Source: Macrotis lagotis (lineage: Eukaryota > Chordata > Mammalia > Peramelemorphia > Peramelidae). From it: a stretch of DNA of 64,000 nucleotides. The stretch's first letter is position 1, and every line of letters begins with the position of its first letter. The notes beneath the pieces were generated by a model. The model saw nothing but the letters and a program-made list of their open reading frames with translations, had not been told where the DNA came from and did no database searches. The translations under genes were made by a program, and so were the position numbers. This document shows, piece after piece, positions 13,010-23,424 of the stretch. The DNA is taken from contig NC_133658.1 of assembly GCF_037893015.1 (NCBI RefSeq), forward strand, positions 139,481,822 to 139,545,821. The letters are read 5' to 3'.

Positions 13010-13325
13010 TTTATCCTTCATTTTCAAAGAGGATCACAACTTCAGAGAGAGAAATATCCATGACAAGCATGTAAATTGGATTTGAGTGTGTGTGGGAGGA
13101 TGCTGTGCTAAGTCACCAGCCTCACTTTCTCCCCTAGAGCTATCTGGGTCCAGTGGCCATGAATCAGGCTGACTGGAGATGACCCTAAAAGCGAAGTAAT
13201 CAGGGTTAAGTGACTTGCCCAAGGTCACACAGCTAGTATGAATACAGAGTTTGAGGACAGATTGGAACTCCTCTCTTCCTGACTCCAAGGTCAATCATCT
13301 GTCCTCCACACCACCTAGCTGCCCG
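13010..13325 (-). mobile_element. Composite tRNA-headed SINE, unique-tail family
   Basis: Same layout as the copy at 8370: TATCCTTCATTTTCAAAGAG, CACCAGCCTCACTTTCTCCC, TGACTTGCCCAAGGTCACAC, and the head CCACCTAGCTGCCC. Confidence 0.65.
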
Positions 13326-13504
13326 CATTTAAATTTTTTAAAATTTATTATGTACTTATTACATGTCAGAAGTTATGCTAAACACAATCTAACTAGGCCC
13401 TCAATCTTACAGTTTAACAAGAACCTCAGGTCTTTCCTCTAATCCATCCTCTACATAGCTGCCAATGGGATTTTCCTAAAGCCAAGATCTGATGATGTCA
13501 TTTC

Positions 13505-13735
13505 CCTCCTGTTGGATGGCACAGTGGGTAAAGTCAAGAAGACCTCAGGTCAAGTCCAGTCTCAGACATTTACTAGCTATGTGACCCTGGGTAAATGATT
13601 TAACTTCTGTCTACCTCAGTTTCCTCAACTTTAAATGGTGATAATAATAATAATACCACTAAATCTGAGGACAGTTGTGAGGATCAAATCAGATATTATT
13701 TATAAAGTACTTAACACATAATAAACATCTTAAAA
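13505..13735 (+). mobile_element. MIR-type SINE
   Basis: Head GGCACAGTGGGTAAAG, centre TAGCTATGTGACCCTGGG, CTCAGTTTCCTCAACTTTAA and the 3' part GTGAGGATCAAATCAGAT. Confidence 0.75.
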
Positions 13736-14169
13736 ATGATTGTTTGCTTCCTTCCTTCCTAGTAAATTCCAGTAATTCTCTATTGATTCTAAGATCAAAT
13801 ATTAACTTTATCTTGTCTTTTTAAAAAAATTATAGTTTTATAAATCCTATAATGCATATAATCATTATATAGAAATACATATGTAGTTTATAAGTAAATA
13901 TATATACATTTATAGAGAGTGTATGCTCAGGGTTTGGTATTTTGTGTGTTTCTTTTTTTAACTGATGGTATTCATGATCCAAAAAAATTTAATTGCTTTA
14001 AATAATAAACACATTCCTAGAAAGAGTTCTATGTCAATTAAATTTTTATAAATGGGATCTTGTTTTCAATTTGTTACACTGGTAAAACTAGGCATTTGAA
14101 GTAAACTGCTAGTGAGTTCTCTTGTAAATTAAATAATCACACCCCACCCTCTACCATCTACTGTCCCTC

Positions 14170-14325
14170 CATTTTGATTACAGGACAATAGAGGTCAGCT
14201 AGTCCAACCTCTTGATCTTACAGAGCAGGAAACTGAGACATAAAGAATTACTTGAGGTTACACTGATAGTAAATGAGAGAGGTGGGATCCATACTCTTCT
14301 ATCCAGGGACTTTAGCCTCCTGGCC
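14170..14325 (-). mobile_element. MIR-type fragment
   Basis: AGCAGGAAACTGAGACATAA followed by a weak GAGGTTACACTGATAG. Confidence 0.55.
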
Positions 14326-14342
14326 TTTACAAGAACAAACCA

Positions 14343-14698
14343 CTTTATTTTCTCTGACCATCTTCCATGCCTGGAGTATGCTCTCCTTCTTCTGCTCTGT
14401 TTTCTGTCTTCCCTGGCTTCCTTTTAAACCCAATTAAAATACCACCTTCTATAGGAAATCTTCCCCAATCCCTTTTAATTCCAAGTCTTCCCTCTGTTAA
14501 TATTTCCTATTTATTCTGTAGACAGCTTCCTTTGTATATATTTATTTGCATGCTGTCTCCCCCATTAGACTGTAAGTTCCTTAAGGGCAGCGTCTATCTA
14601 TCCTTTGCCATTTTGGGGTCTGGAGTGCTTAGCACAGTATCTGACCCATAATACTTACTTATTAAGTTTTTATTGAATGAATGAATGAATGAATGAAC
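14343..14698 (+). mobile_element. L2 LINE 3' end, well kept
   Basis: TCTATAGGAAATCTTCCCCA, then CTGTCTCCCCCATTAGACTG, AAGTTCCTTAAGGGCAGCG and the terminal GAATGAATGAATGAATGAAC repeat typical of L2 ends. Confidence 0.85.
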
Positions 14699-15024
14699 TC
14701 AGATGCTCTCATTTTAAACCCATTGTTTTTTCTACTGTATCATTTGTTTTTAGACTTGGATTTTTAAAAACAGATTTCCTTAAAGTAAGACAGGTTCTTG
14801 TAGACCAGTCATAAAGGCAAAAAGACCAGCTCTGCGGATGATTTCAGATGTAAGGCCCCTGGGCCTAGAACATACTTACCAGTTTACAGCTGACACTTGC
14901 CAATCCTTTAACAAAGGACAAAGCCTTTCAATAGGCAATTAGAGACATGGCTTAAAAGACCTGCCTTGAGGAGGTGAAGTTGGGACTCAGTACTATCTTA
15001 GAATTCCATTGCCTTAAAGTTTGT

Positions 15025-15215
15025 GAAGTGATTTTCATCATTATTATTATAATTATTATTAACACTGTGAAGCAGGTAATGCTCACCATTTTCCAGATAG
15101 GGAAATTGAGGTTCAGATCAATGAAGTAATTTAGCCAATGTCACAAAACTAATATATGGTAAAACTGAATTTCAAACCCAGGACCACCGCCCTTCCACAC
15201 CTCCAGCAGGCTCTC
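15025..15215 (-). mobile_element. MIR-type SINE
   Basis: AGCAGGTAATGCTCACCATT, GATAGGGAAATTGAGGTTCA and TTTCAAACCCAGGACC. Confidence 0.65.
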
Positions 15216-15229
15216 TTTCTACTTTACCC

Positions 15230-15400
15230 TAGTCATCCAACAATCAATTGGCAAGCACTTACTGTATACCAGGCTAAACCTACAAAGTCACATGTGAAGC
15301 ATTCCCTGCCCTCGAGGAACTTAAATTCTCATGGGAGGGAGAACATGAAGACTTATCAGTATGTAAAAAGTTTAGATACAGAAAGCTGGAAGGGAGGGCC
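15230..15400 (-). mobile_element. L2 LINE 3' end, reverse strand
   Basis: GGCAAGCACTTACTGTATAC and CCCTGCCCTCGAGGAACTTA are the reversed L2 end. Confidence 0.65.
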
Positions 15401-15727
15401 GATGGAATGAGGCAACAGAAAATTAAGGACTTTAGGGATGCATATTTCACAATTTTGCCTGGAGCTTGTCTTTTTTAAAATCATAGGGGTATGTTAACCA
15501 ACTCACTCCCCCTTTCAGCAAGTCAGGGTTTCCCAACCCCTTTTGTAAACTGGGATCATTTATCCCAGCTGGCCTTAGGAAGAGAGCAGAAATCCCATCA
15601 GGAAATCTCTGTTTGGAGGGAATCTGTAACAACACTAGTTAAGGTATCAAGAATTACAAATTCCATTAACCCTAGAGAACACATAATGCAGGAATTATCA
15701 CCTCCATTTTACAGGTGAGGATACTGA

Positions 15728-15990
15728 TTTTTCAGGGTAGTTAGGAGGCACAACGGATAGAGTTCTTGGTCTGGAGACAGGAAGGTTCATCTTTCTGAGT
15801 TCAAAATCAGCCTCAGACATTTACTAACTGAGTGACCTTGGACAAGTCATTTTAACCCTGTTTGCCTCAGCTTCCTCATCTGTAAACTGAGTTGAGAAAT
15901 GGCAAACTACTCAGTACCTTTGCCAAGAAAAATCTCAAATGGGGTTACGAAGAGGTGGACATGACTGAAATGACACAACAACAAAATTAC
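15728..15990 (+). mobile_element. MAR-type SINE with RTE-like tail
   Basis: Head GGTAGTTAGGAGGCACAAC, body TGACCTTGGACAAGTC, then the long tail ATGGCAAACTACTCAGTAC, AAATGGGGTTACGAAGAGG, GGACATGACTGAAATGAC. The tail matches RTE (BovB-like) 3' ends, so RTE was probably its mobilising LINE. It splits an older MIR piece at 15655-15727. Confidence 0.75.
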
Positions 15991-15999
15991 TAAATCTTA

Positions 16000-17964
16000 A
16001 AGAAGTGAAAGGATTGCTCGATCACATGCTATATCTGCTATCAGAGATCTGACTCAATCAGGACTTCCTGAGTTTAGTATGGAATGCTGCAAGTTTGCCG
16101 CTCCTTCTCAAACACCTCAAGGAACTTTTCCTGCTGTAACCTCCTACCTCCAGAGAGCCAGTCATTGTCCACAAAAGCTAGGGCATCTAATCCCTTGCCC
16201 TGTTACAAGTGAGGGAATCCCTGAAGACTTTTTTCTGAAAAAAATCTATTTCTCCTGGCAACCTTAGTCTTCATTAGCCTGAGGAAGAAGGCTCCTGCAG
16301 GGATTGGGAGTCAATCCCTCTTCTCTATTCCTCCATTTGCAGTTGGTATTTATTTATTTTAAGAAACTCAATGAGCCTGTGCCTGCCATGACAACAGTCT
16401 TCTGGAGGCAGGGAAAGAGAAAATAAGGAAGAAACCTTTAGCGAAGGAGAGGACTCTGAGCTTGCAGTGAGTCAAGAGAAGACAAGGAGGGGGGGGGCAC
16501 CCCCCAGGAGGAGCCAATGTGTGTCTTACTATAAAGTCAGTAAAAGAGGATAATGGAGAACAGGCAAGCTTGCCCCCCAGCAGTGCTATGCAAAGAGTAG
16601 GAGGTTTTCCAGAATATAGTTCGCGCTTTTTTGTATCAGACCAGAGAATTAGATTTTGAAGTTGGAGGGAATTGGGAGGAAGAGAAGGAAAGGAGACTAA
16701 TCCAGATAGCACTTCTTTTCTCTCTTCTCCCTATGATTCCCACTTCAGAACGGAAAAGCACCCCATACTAAAAGGGAACCCAAACTATTTTAAAGGTTCT
16801 CCACCCACATACATATACACTAAAAGAGTCTCTAGTGTTTCCTAGTGAATTCTTGGGAGTGAGATTGGTGATAGGATAGTAGTAATCTTGGGGGCTTGCA
16901 TACTTCAGTTATATGCATAGTGACCACATGTGGGCATATGGGCAGAGTGCCAGGGCCCAGCCAGGTATTACTGTGGCTATTCCTGATTGGCTGAGAATGT
17001 GCTGTGGATTTTTAAACAAACCAATAGCCAAGGCCAGAGAGGCCAGAAGCTGAGCAGGGCCAAGCTTGAGGCACTAGGATCTGGGAAGGAAAAACAAGAT
17101 TCTGGAGAGGAAGCAAGAATATACTAGATGGAGTCTGTGAAAATGTGGTCAGTATTTGTGAGATGGTCTGTAACAAAATAGGATATCATTGTGAACTTTT
17201 GCAATGGAATTAGGGATCTGGGTGATGTATTATTTAACTTTATTCCTTCAACAGTTCAATGGATCCAGCATCCTTCAATGTGAGTATACTCCCTACTCAC
17301 CATTATAATCTGTCTCTTTCTGAAAAATTCTCCAAAGAAAATGAGCTAGAGGCCCTTTCTAGATCATTAACAATGTCAGTACTGTATAAATGAGTAATTA
17401 CCTGGGTATGGATGAGAAGATATCAGATACCTTACTTATTCCTACCTGACTAAAGAGAAGGTCTGAGCAAAGATTTATCAATCTATCAGAAAGCTAACCC
17501 TAGGGCTCAGGAAGTTGAGAAGCCTAAGACCAGTCAGGGAAGAGGTCAGGGAAGGAGATTAGCCAATTGCTGGTCTGGGACCAGGAAAAATTAGGCTCCT
17601 GGTTCTAGTTAAGAAATACCTGAGACCTAAGGCCAAGAGAACAGCTTTAGAAAACTGGTTGAACTAAGGTTTGTTTGTAGTTTTCCAGTTATGATTGAGG
17701 TACATTATTTTTTTTCTTTGCCATGATTTTCTTAAACCCTGTCTTGTTTATGTGTTCTACAGGAGATAACTCCCTCTCAATGTGGAAAAATCATCCTAGG
17801 TTTATGGCACTATATGCATCCATTATCTACTCAGAACCATAACTCACAAGCTGTCAGTGATTTATTAACTTTTACTACTTACCTAGAAGACACAATTAGT
17901 TCAAAGCAAAGACAATTTAATGAATAGTAAAAGCATAGTAAGAAAAATATAATATATATTCACT

Positions 17965-18006
<42 letters not shown>

Positions 18007-18610
18007 CATTGGATAAATCTGGGGCATATATAAAGGACATATGTCACCAATGCACACACATAAGAAATATGTAAACCACACATGTGGCAGGTTCTAAAGA
18101 TTTCTTCTGTTAATATCATTATACGGTTCTCTCAAGGTTTGTTCCCAGATAGATCTTGTTCTTTTCCAAGTTCATACTTGGCTATGATATTGTACCCCTG
18201 CTTACACCCAGTCCTCCCTGCCCTGTCTGCTGTCTCAATGTCTCTCTTTCTGTCTGTCTCTATCTTCTTGACTTCTCTGTTCTCCATCAGGCACCTCATT
18301 CTATTGGATTCCTAGTCACAACTAAGTGTTCTCTGCTACAAAATTCTAGATTTCTTTTTTCCCAGGTGTACCTGCAAGCCATTTAAGCTCTAGAATGCTA
18401 AGGAACAAGGGACTAAAAAGCCTCTCTCTCTCTCTAAATATAAGATGACAGCTCTTAAGTGACAAAGCCACCATAACTAGGCACCAGAAGGAAGAATGAC
18501 TCTGAGTTAAGTTGGTTTGGATTTTTTTTTAGGTCCCCTTGCTTGGAACTAACAGTCCTTGAGTCAGAAAACTTTCTGATTTAGGGTTAGACATTCCTAA
18601 ACTCCACTCA
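16000..18610. other. Intergenic DNA, nothing recognised except a TA repeat
   Basis: Open stretches such as 16368-16712 (antisense) show no domain, no codon-pattern support and no splice context. Confidence 0.5.
17967..18005. repeat. (TA)n microsatellite
   Basis: About 19 TA units. Confidence 0.95.
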
Positions 18611-18617
18611 AACCTGT

Positions 18618-18908
18618 CATAAAAAAATGACTTTATGCAATGGAGAATACCATCTGTATCCAAAGAAAGCATTGTCAAGTTTGAGCAAAGACCAAAGACT
18701 ATTTAATTTTTTTTTAAAAAAACTGCTGTCTTATGATGTAATTTTGCTATCTTTACTTTTTCGTTAAGGATATTATTTCTTGCTCAATTCAGATCAATGG
18801 AAACAATGCAAAGATTATCAGATTGCCTTCTGTGGGGAGTGGGGGGAGGGAATTGAGATTAGGAAAAATTCTGTAAAATTCGAAAATAAATAAAAATGAC
18901 TTTAAATC
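18618..18908 (+). mobile_element. L1 3' UTR fragment
   Basis: AATGGAGAATACCATCTGTA is identical to the L1 end seen reversed at 24370-24390; the copy continues through AAGGATATTATTTCTTGCTC and a G-rich patch to AAAATAAATAAAAATG. Confidence 0.8.
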
Positions 18909-18959
18909 AGAACAAAAACTTAGTGAAGGAATAAAGGTTGCTTCACACTGACCCTGAAG

Positions 18960-19016
18960 TTAGATCTCAGACACTTGGGCAAGTCACTTAACCTTACCGC
19001 ACCCCCCCCCCCCCCA
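18960..19016 (+). mobile_element. SINE remnant ending in poly-C
   Basis: A short piece, TTAGATCTCAGACACTTGGG then CAAGTCACTTAACCTTACCG, lacks the middle of the SINE and runs into 13 Cs. Confidence 0.55.
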
Positions 19017-19177
19017 TAAAGGCATCAAGGCTATATTACTCTTCACTTTCTTGGCCTTGTTCTTGTCTTTATTACATACCTCTCTATCGATTACTAAGTG
19101 CCTCCACTTTTGGCTGTGCACTTGGGACAACTAGAAACCCCCCACAATTCTCTTATGTCCTAACTTATTCTTGTCTT

Positions 19178-19185
19178 TATAAATA
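19178..19185 (+). promoter_or_regulatory. TATAAATA motif just upstream of the CpG island
   Basis: A clean TATAAATA lies about 1 kb before the ADGRA2 ATG and about 120 bp before CpG density rises. It could set a distal start and so a leader of about 970 nt including all the upstream ORFs, or be chance AT-rich sequence. No initiator is obvious. Confidence 0.2.
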
Positions 19186-19763
19186 GATTGCCTTGTATTG
19201 AACTCCGAGTGGCTCTGGGAGAGAAGGAGATGGTTGGTGAAAACAATCAGGTGGCGCTGGCTCTTGGGGAAGAGGGTCCAGGGTCAGAAGCAGGGAGGAA
19301 AGACAGACACCTACGTCCGAGCCGGTCGGAAGGCAGCCCTGCGCTCCCAGTTCGCTTGCACCGAGTACTGCGCTCCGTGCCCGAAGCCTTTCTGGTGGAC
19401 CTTCAGGACACCTGGCCCGGGATGTCGGAAAGGACATCGCCTCCCCAGGTCCCAGCTGAGCCGGGTGCATTTCTGGGGATTCTTCTCTGCCATCTAGGGA
19501 GCTGGAGAGCCGGAGCCGTCCGGTCCGTCCAGTCTGTCTGCGCTGCTCTGGGGAAATCTCCACAAGGTCGAAGCTGGGGGGACGTGGAGGGAAGGGAGAC
19601 CCAGGAAGGCCTCCCGAAGCCCCCGAGAGGGGTCGGCCGGGGCAGGGGGCCGCGGGAGGGCGGCGCCAGGGGTATCCGGGAGGCGCTAGGGCCTCGCGGA
19701 CGGGTCGGCCGGGGCAGGGGAGGGAGCGAGCGAGGGAGGAAGGAGGGGGCTGGGGCTGGGGCA

Positions 19764-19784
19764 GGCGGCGGCGGCGGCGGCGGT
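19764..19784 (+). repeat. CGG trinucleotide tract 1 (7 units)
   Basis: GGC repeated about six to seven times inside the CpG island, 38 bp before a longer tract of the same kind. Confidence 0.9.
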
Positions 19785-19812
19785 GGGAGAGGCGCCGGGG
19801 CTGCCTCCATCC

Positions 19813-20055
19813 ATGGCACGGGGCGGCGGCGGCGGCGGCGGCGGCGGCAGGAGCCCAGCCCTATCCGCTAGGTCCCGGGGGAGCGCGCAGCGGCCGAGCG
19901 CGGCCCAGGGCAGCCGCCCGGCGGGGAGAGCGGGGCGCGGCGGCCGCTCCGACAGCCGCGTCCGCCCCTGCGGGGCGCGCCGCCCGGGGCCCCGAGCTCG
20001 CCGGACATGCCCCGTGGGCGCCGCGGCGGGGACCCCCGCGCTCTCCTGCACCTAG
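19813..20055 (+). other. Upstream ORF with polyglycine run (80 codons)
   Basis: ATG at 19813 (T at -3, G at +4) opens MAR followed by nine glycines from nine GGC codons, then an Arg/Pro/Ala/Ser-rich tail to TAG at 20053-20055. It ends 127 nt before the ADGRA2 start, in a different frame. It is translated only if transcription starts upstream of 19813. Known parallels are the CGG-encoded polyglycine upstream frames of FMR1 and NOTCH2NLC. Its length may simply reflect high GC with few stops. Confidence 0.35.
19822..19848 (+). repeat. CGG trinucleotide tract 2 (9 units)
   Basis: Nine uninterrupted GGC units in the likely 5' leader or proximal promoter, in frame with an ATG at 19813. It is the kind of tract prone to length change and methylation. 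Confidence 0.95.
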
Positions 20056-20096
20056 GGCTCCCCGCCCGGCCCGCGGGCGCCCCCGGCCCCAGCTAA
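20007..20096 (+). other. Second upstream ORF (29 codons)
   Basis: ATG at 20007 (A at -2, G at -4; T-free GC-rich context) reads [16 protein letters not shown] and ends at TAA 20094-20096, overlapping the polyglycine frame. It is 86 nt before the main start. There is no sign of conserved coding; listed because it adds to the leader's upstream starts. Confidence 0.3.
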
Positions 20097-20174
20097 GCCC
20101 GCCGCCCCGAGCCTGGGTCCGCCCCCGCCTCTGCCCGTCCCCCGTGCCGGCGCGGTCCGTCCCCGCGAGGGACG

Positions 20175-20183
20175 ATGGGCTGA
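20175..20183 (+). promoter_or_regulatory. Minimal upstream ORF ATG-GGC-TGA overlapping the ADGRA2 start
   Basis: ATG at 20175 has A at -3 and G at +4, the strong Kozak pattern, and is followed by one Gly codon and TGA. The last A of that stop is the first base of the ADGRA2 ATG (TGATG at 20181-20185). The main ATG itself has a poorer context. Such an arrangement would favour termination at the main start, with reinitiation or leaky scanning to 20183 or to Met8 at 20204. Confidence 0.6.
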
Positions 20184-20442
20184 TGGGCGCCGGGGCCCGC
20201 AGGATGCCAGGGGCGGCCGCGGAGCTGCTGCTGCTGCTGCTGCCGCCGCTGCTGCTGGCCCTGGAGCCCGGGGGCGCCCGCGGCTGCCCCGTGCCGATCC
20301 GCAGCTGCAAGTGCGCGGGAGAGCGGCCCAAAGGGCTGAGCGGCGGCGCCCCCAGCCCGGCCCGGAGGAGAGTGGTGTGCAGCGGCGGGGACCTCCCGGA
20401 GCCGCCGGAGCCCGGCCTCCTGCCCAACGGCACCGTCATCCT
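20183..20442 (+). CDS. ADGRA2: ADGRA2 exon 1 coding part: signal peptide and LRR N-cap
   Basis: Encodes residues 1-86 and two bases of Leu87. The start MGAGARRM resembles the human N-terminus, which also has a second Met at position 8. A hydrophobic core rich in Leu (about residues 15-27, partly written as CTG repeats) makes a signal peptide, with likely cleavage near residue 33-34. Four cysteines follow (C35, C42, C44, C66) in the usual LRR N-cap pattern, then PNGT, an N-glycosylation sequon. The donor is CT|GTGAGT at 20443, phase 2. The ATG at 20183 has C at -3 and G at +4, a weak-to-moderate context; the in-frame ATG at 20204 (Met8) has A at -3 and is an alternative start that would leave a shorter signal peptide. 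The exon lies fully within a CpG island. Confidence 0.95.
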
Positions 20443-20465
20443 GTGAGTACCGCCGCTTCGGCTTC

Positions 20466-20610
20466 CCCCGGCCCGGCCCGTCCCGTCGCGCCCCGGCCCG
20501 GCCCGTCCCATCCCGTCCCATCCCGACCAGTCCCGTCGCGTCCCGTCCGGTCCCACCGCGTCCCATCTCGTCCCGTCGGGTCCCGCCTCGTCCCGGCCAG
20601 TCCCTGCGCG
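20466..20610. repeat. C-rich minisatellite with 10-bp phase, next to exon 1 donor
   Basis: Starting about 20 bp after the exon 1 donor, the + strand is built from CCCGG and TCCCG pentamers. From 20481 to 20610 it falls into 13 ten-base units, nearly all opening with TCCC (for example TCCCGTCGCG, TCCCACCGCG, TCCCGGCCAG). The minus strand has G-triplets every 5-10 bases. CpG content stays high despite the repeat. Confidence 0.85.
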
Positions 20611-21842
20611 GTTCTGACGGGGCGGACTGGCAGACTGAGAAGGACCGCATCGTGCCCGGGAGGGAGGTTGCTGAAGGTCCTGTTCTCCGGCGCCTGGGGG
20701 AGGGATTGGGAAGGAGAAAGGTGTTCCCTGGAACCGGGGACTTAGACGGAGAGCGGTAAGAGAGGTGCTGGGTGTGGGAGAGGGGGCCCAGGGACTTTGC
20801 CAGAACCACGATGAAAGTCTTGGGATGGGAGAGACGTGGTAGCTCACTACATCAGATAAAGTGCAAACATCCCCCGTCTCCTTTTTCTCTGTATCAGCAT
20901 GGCAACTATGGACTGGGAAAGGGAGCATGGAGGAAGAGAGATTATGACCGATTTGGTTGATAATTCTATCCCTACACACATCCCAGAGACTCCTTCCCCC
21001 CCCCCCCCGCCCCCCAAGGGAGCTTTGGACCCGACTGACCAGAAGTTTGGATTCCCTACCTGGGTCATCCACTCTCTACTCCCAGCCTGCTGCTTCATCC
21101 TGGAAAAGGATTCTACCTGGTTTCAGCGAAATGGGGATGAAGAGAAAGAGGGTCAGAAAAAAAAATAGGGGGGGGAAAGCCCACCTCCCTTAAGCTTCAT
21201 CTTTCCCTTCAAAGATCTGAATGTTCTTAGTTCAAATAAGTGTTTGAGTTTTCCCTATTTCCTCTTACCTCCCCCCAGACAATAAATCAACTTATACAGA
21301 ACCTAAATACACACATACCCATCCAGACATCATTCATCCCACATTAAAGTCCTTAACTACACTTTTCTCCCATCCTCTTCTCTCCTCTGGGCATAGTAGC
21401 TTTGAGTATTTCTTTAGTAACTTCTGCATAGAAGATTGTGGGGAAAATCTTTCTTCTTTGAGTGGAACTCTAGTCTCCTTTTCAGAAGGCTGACTGATGG
21501 TTTTACAAAAAAGGATATGATAAAGTCCCTTAGTTGCTACCGACCTAACTCCCACTCCAATCACCTCAATTCCTTAAACATCATTCACTGAAAGTCCTTG
21601 AGCAAGAACCACAGAGATGTGGGTTCAGTGCTCCCAGAGACTTAACACAAAATCAACCTAGCCCTTTCCCTTCTCTTGTCTCCCCCAACAATCATCTACT
21701 CTCCCATCTTCCCTTTCCCAGAGTTGGGGGTTGCTTGTAACTGGCTCAGATTGTATTCAGAACAATACAGTAATATCTCTCTGGTTGGGTGAGTTTAGGG
21801 GATGGTTTGCCTCCTGACAGGACATAACTGGTGAGCCTGTGA

Positions 21843-21844
<2 letters not shown>

Positions 21845-21895
<51 letters not shown>
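21845..21895. repeat. (TG)25 microsatellite
   Basis: An uninterrupted 51-bp alternating tract in intron 1, the longest simple alternating run near the promoter and a potential Z-DNA former. Confidence 0.95.
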
Positions 21896-21896
<1 letters not shown>

Positions 21897-23424
21897 AGGA
21901 TGGGGGGGTGCTGCTTTGCTCTGCCCTACTTCCTTACAGTTCAACAGCTAGTGGAGACTAGTAGTGGCCCTACTGTGGGCCCACTGTTCACAGTTACTAG
22001 TGACTCTGGATACCAGAGATTTGAGGTTTAAGACAGGCCAGGGTATTTCCTAGCCTGCTTATTTCTGGAGAAGAAAAATGCCTACCATCTGTGAGTATTC
22101 GGCCAGGATGCTCTTGAAGATGTATTTTGCCTCCTTTGAGGGGGAGAGGCAGGGCCTGGCATCCCTCTGTGCTGACTTATGTACCCCTATTATAAATGGA
22201 TACATTTGAGTATGTTCCTCTGTGTGTCTTTATCTGAAGTGGTATACATGTGTCATACATATATTAGCTATCTTCCCATCTATGAGTCCCTGTTTGTGTG
22301 TGTTTGTTGCGGGGAATCCTAACAGACACAAGCCCTGGGGAAGTGGAGGGAAGAAATAACATGGGAAAGTCATTCCACTGTACATCCTAAAGTGATTTGG
22401 CTTCTAATGCTTTCCATCCATAGCTAATTCTCATTGACTCCATTTTGAGGGGAAAGGTGGGGAGGTGAGATAGTCCCTAGGGAAAATACTTATGGAATGA
22501 CAGGGTGGAAATTTGCCTCTAACCTCACTTTCTCCACCCCAAACCTGGAATTGGTGAGTTTGACAACTAGTTGGGGGTTTTTTTTTGGGGGGGGTAGCAG
22601 GTGGTTTTTTGTTTTGTTTTGTGTTCCCTTCCCCCTCTTCATGGGTCCATAGCCCTTAGAGTTTCAGAGTCTTTCCAGATGGAGAAGAAATTACAGCAGC
22701 AGTAGCAGCACTGAGAAAGGACTGATCATTTCAGCAGAGGTGTCCATATAGGAGGTGAACTGTGGGAGTTTTTACCCACTCAACCTGAAATAGAGTACTA
22801 TCCCCACCTCCTCAGGTAAAATATGATTCCTAGCTTCTTTTCCTCAGACCCAGAAGAAACAACACAAAAAGAACTGTGAACCAGCTGAACTTGAGCAGAC
22901 TTCTATTACCAGGCAAAGAGGACCCCAGGTTCCCCTTCAGTTAATGTTAGGCACCCATTCTGTTCAGTGCTTCATCTCCTGTTTAGGCTCTTAATTTCTA
23001 TATATCCTCAAACTCTGACATTTCATTCTAAGCCTGATGGGGAAGAAAATTATCTGATTTGAGATTCTGCTCCCTGCCCCCTTTCATTAAAGCTATCCTA
23101 TTCCCTAAAATTTAACAAAGCTGCCATTTTAACGTGGTAGCAAAGCAAGAGAAGGGTTATTGAATTGTGTTCTCATAAATTTCCACCAAAGATTCCTTTA
23201 ACACATTAAATCCTTCTCATCTTCACTTCTGGATCACTCAATCAGCTTGGTTTGAATTTTTTACCCCCTTAACATAAGTCTTCTTTTTTCTTTCTGCCTA
23301 CCAGATGACTTTGTGGATTGTAGGCAGCATTCTATATTGAAGAGGCCTGGTTCTGCTTATGTGTCCACTCTTACAAAGGATGCTTTCCTGACCCTCCTCC
23401 CCCCCTCCCAACACACACAGAAGT

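Larger units (their letters stand above)
19300..20760 (+). promoter_or_regulatory. CpG island promoter of ADGRA2
   Basis: From about 19310 CpGs become frequent and GC is very high through exon 1 to about 20760, against strongly CpG-poor DNA on both sides. It holds GC-box-like runs (CCCCGCCC near 20059 and GGGCGG runs near 19821), G-rich runs near 19745-19765 that could form quadruplexes, and two CGG tracts. No TATA box sits close to exon 1. This is a typical broad CpG promoter; the transcription start cannot be read from sequence. Confidence 0.85.
20447..23420. other. Proximal intron 1, repeat-poor
   Basis: Apart from the minisatellite, a C-run at 20997-21012 and a TG repeat, I see no mobile element across almost 3 kb. 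Regulatory content is plausible because it is next to the promoter, but no site is decisive. Confidence 0.5.

Noticed and set aside
16368-16712. 114-codon antisense open frame
   Set aside because: No domain, no coding bias visible and no neighbouring exons.
19188-19871. 227-codon + strand open frame in the promoter
   Set aside because: Gly/Arg-rich, explained by GC content and CGG tracts, and no similarity recognised. It overlaps the likely promoter and is not joined to ADGRA2.
19861-21072. 403-codon antisense open frame over exon 1
   Set aside because: It is the reverse of the CpG island, exon 1 and the C-rich minisatellite; its GTGRD-type repeats come from the minisatellite and its stretch lacks any domain.
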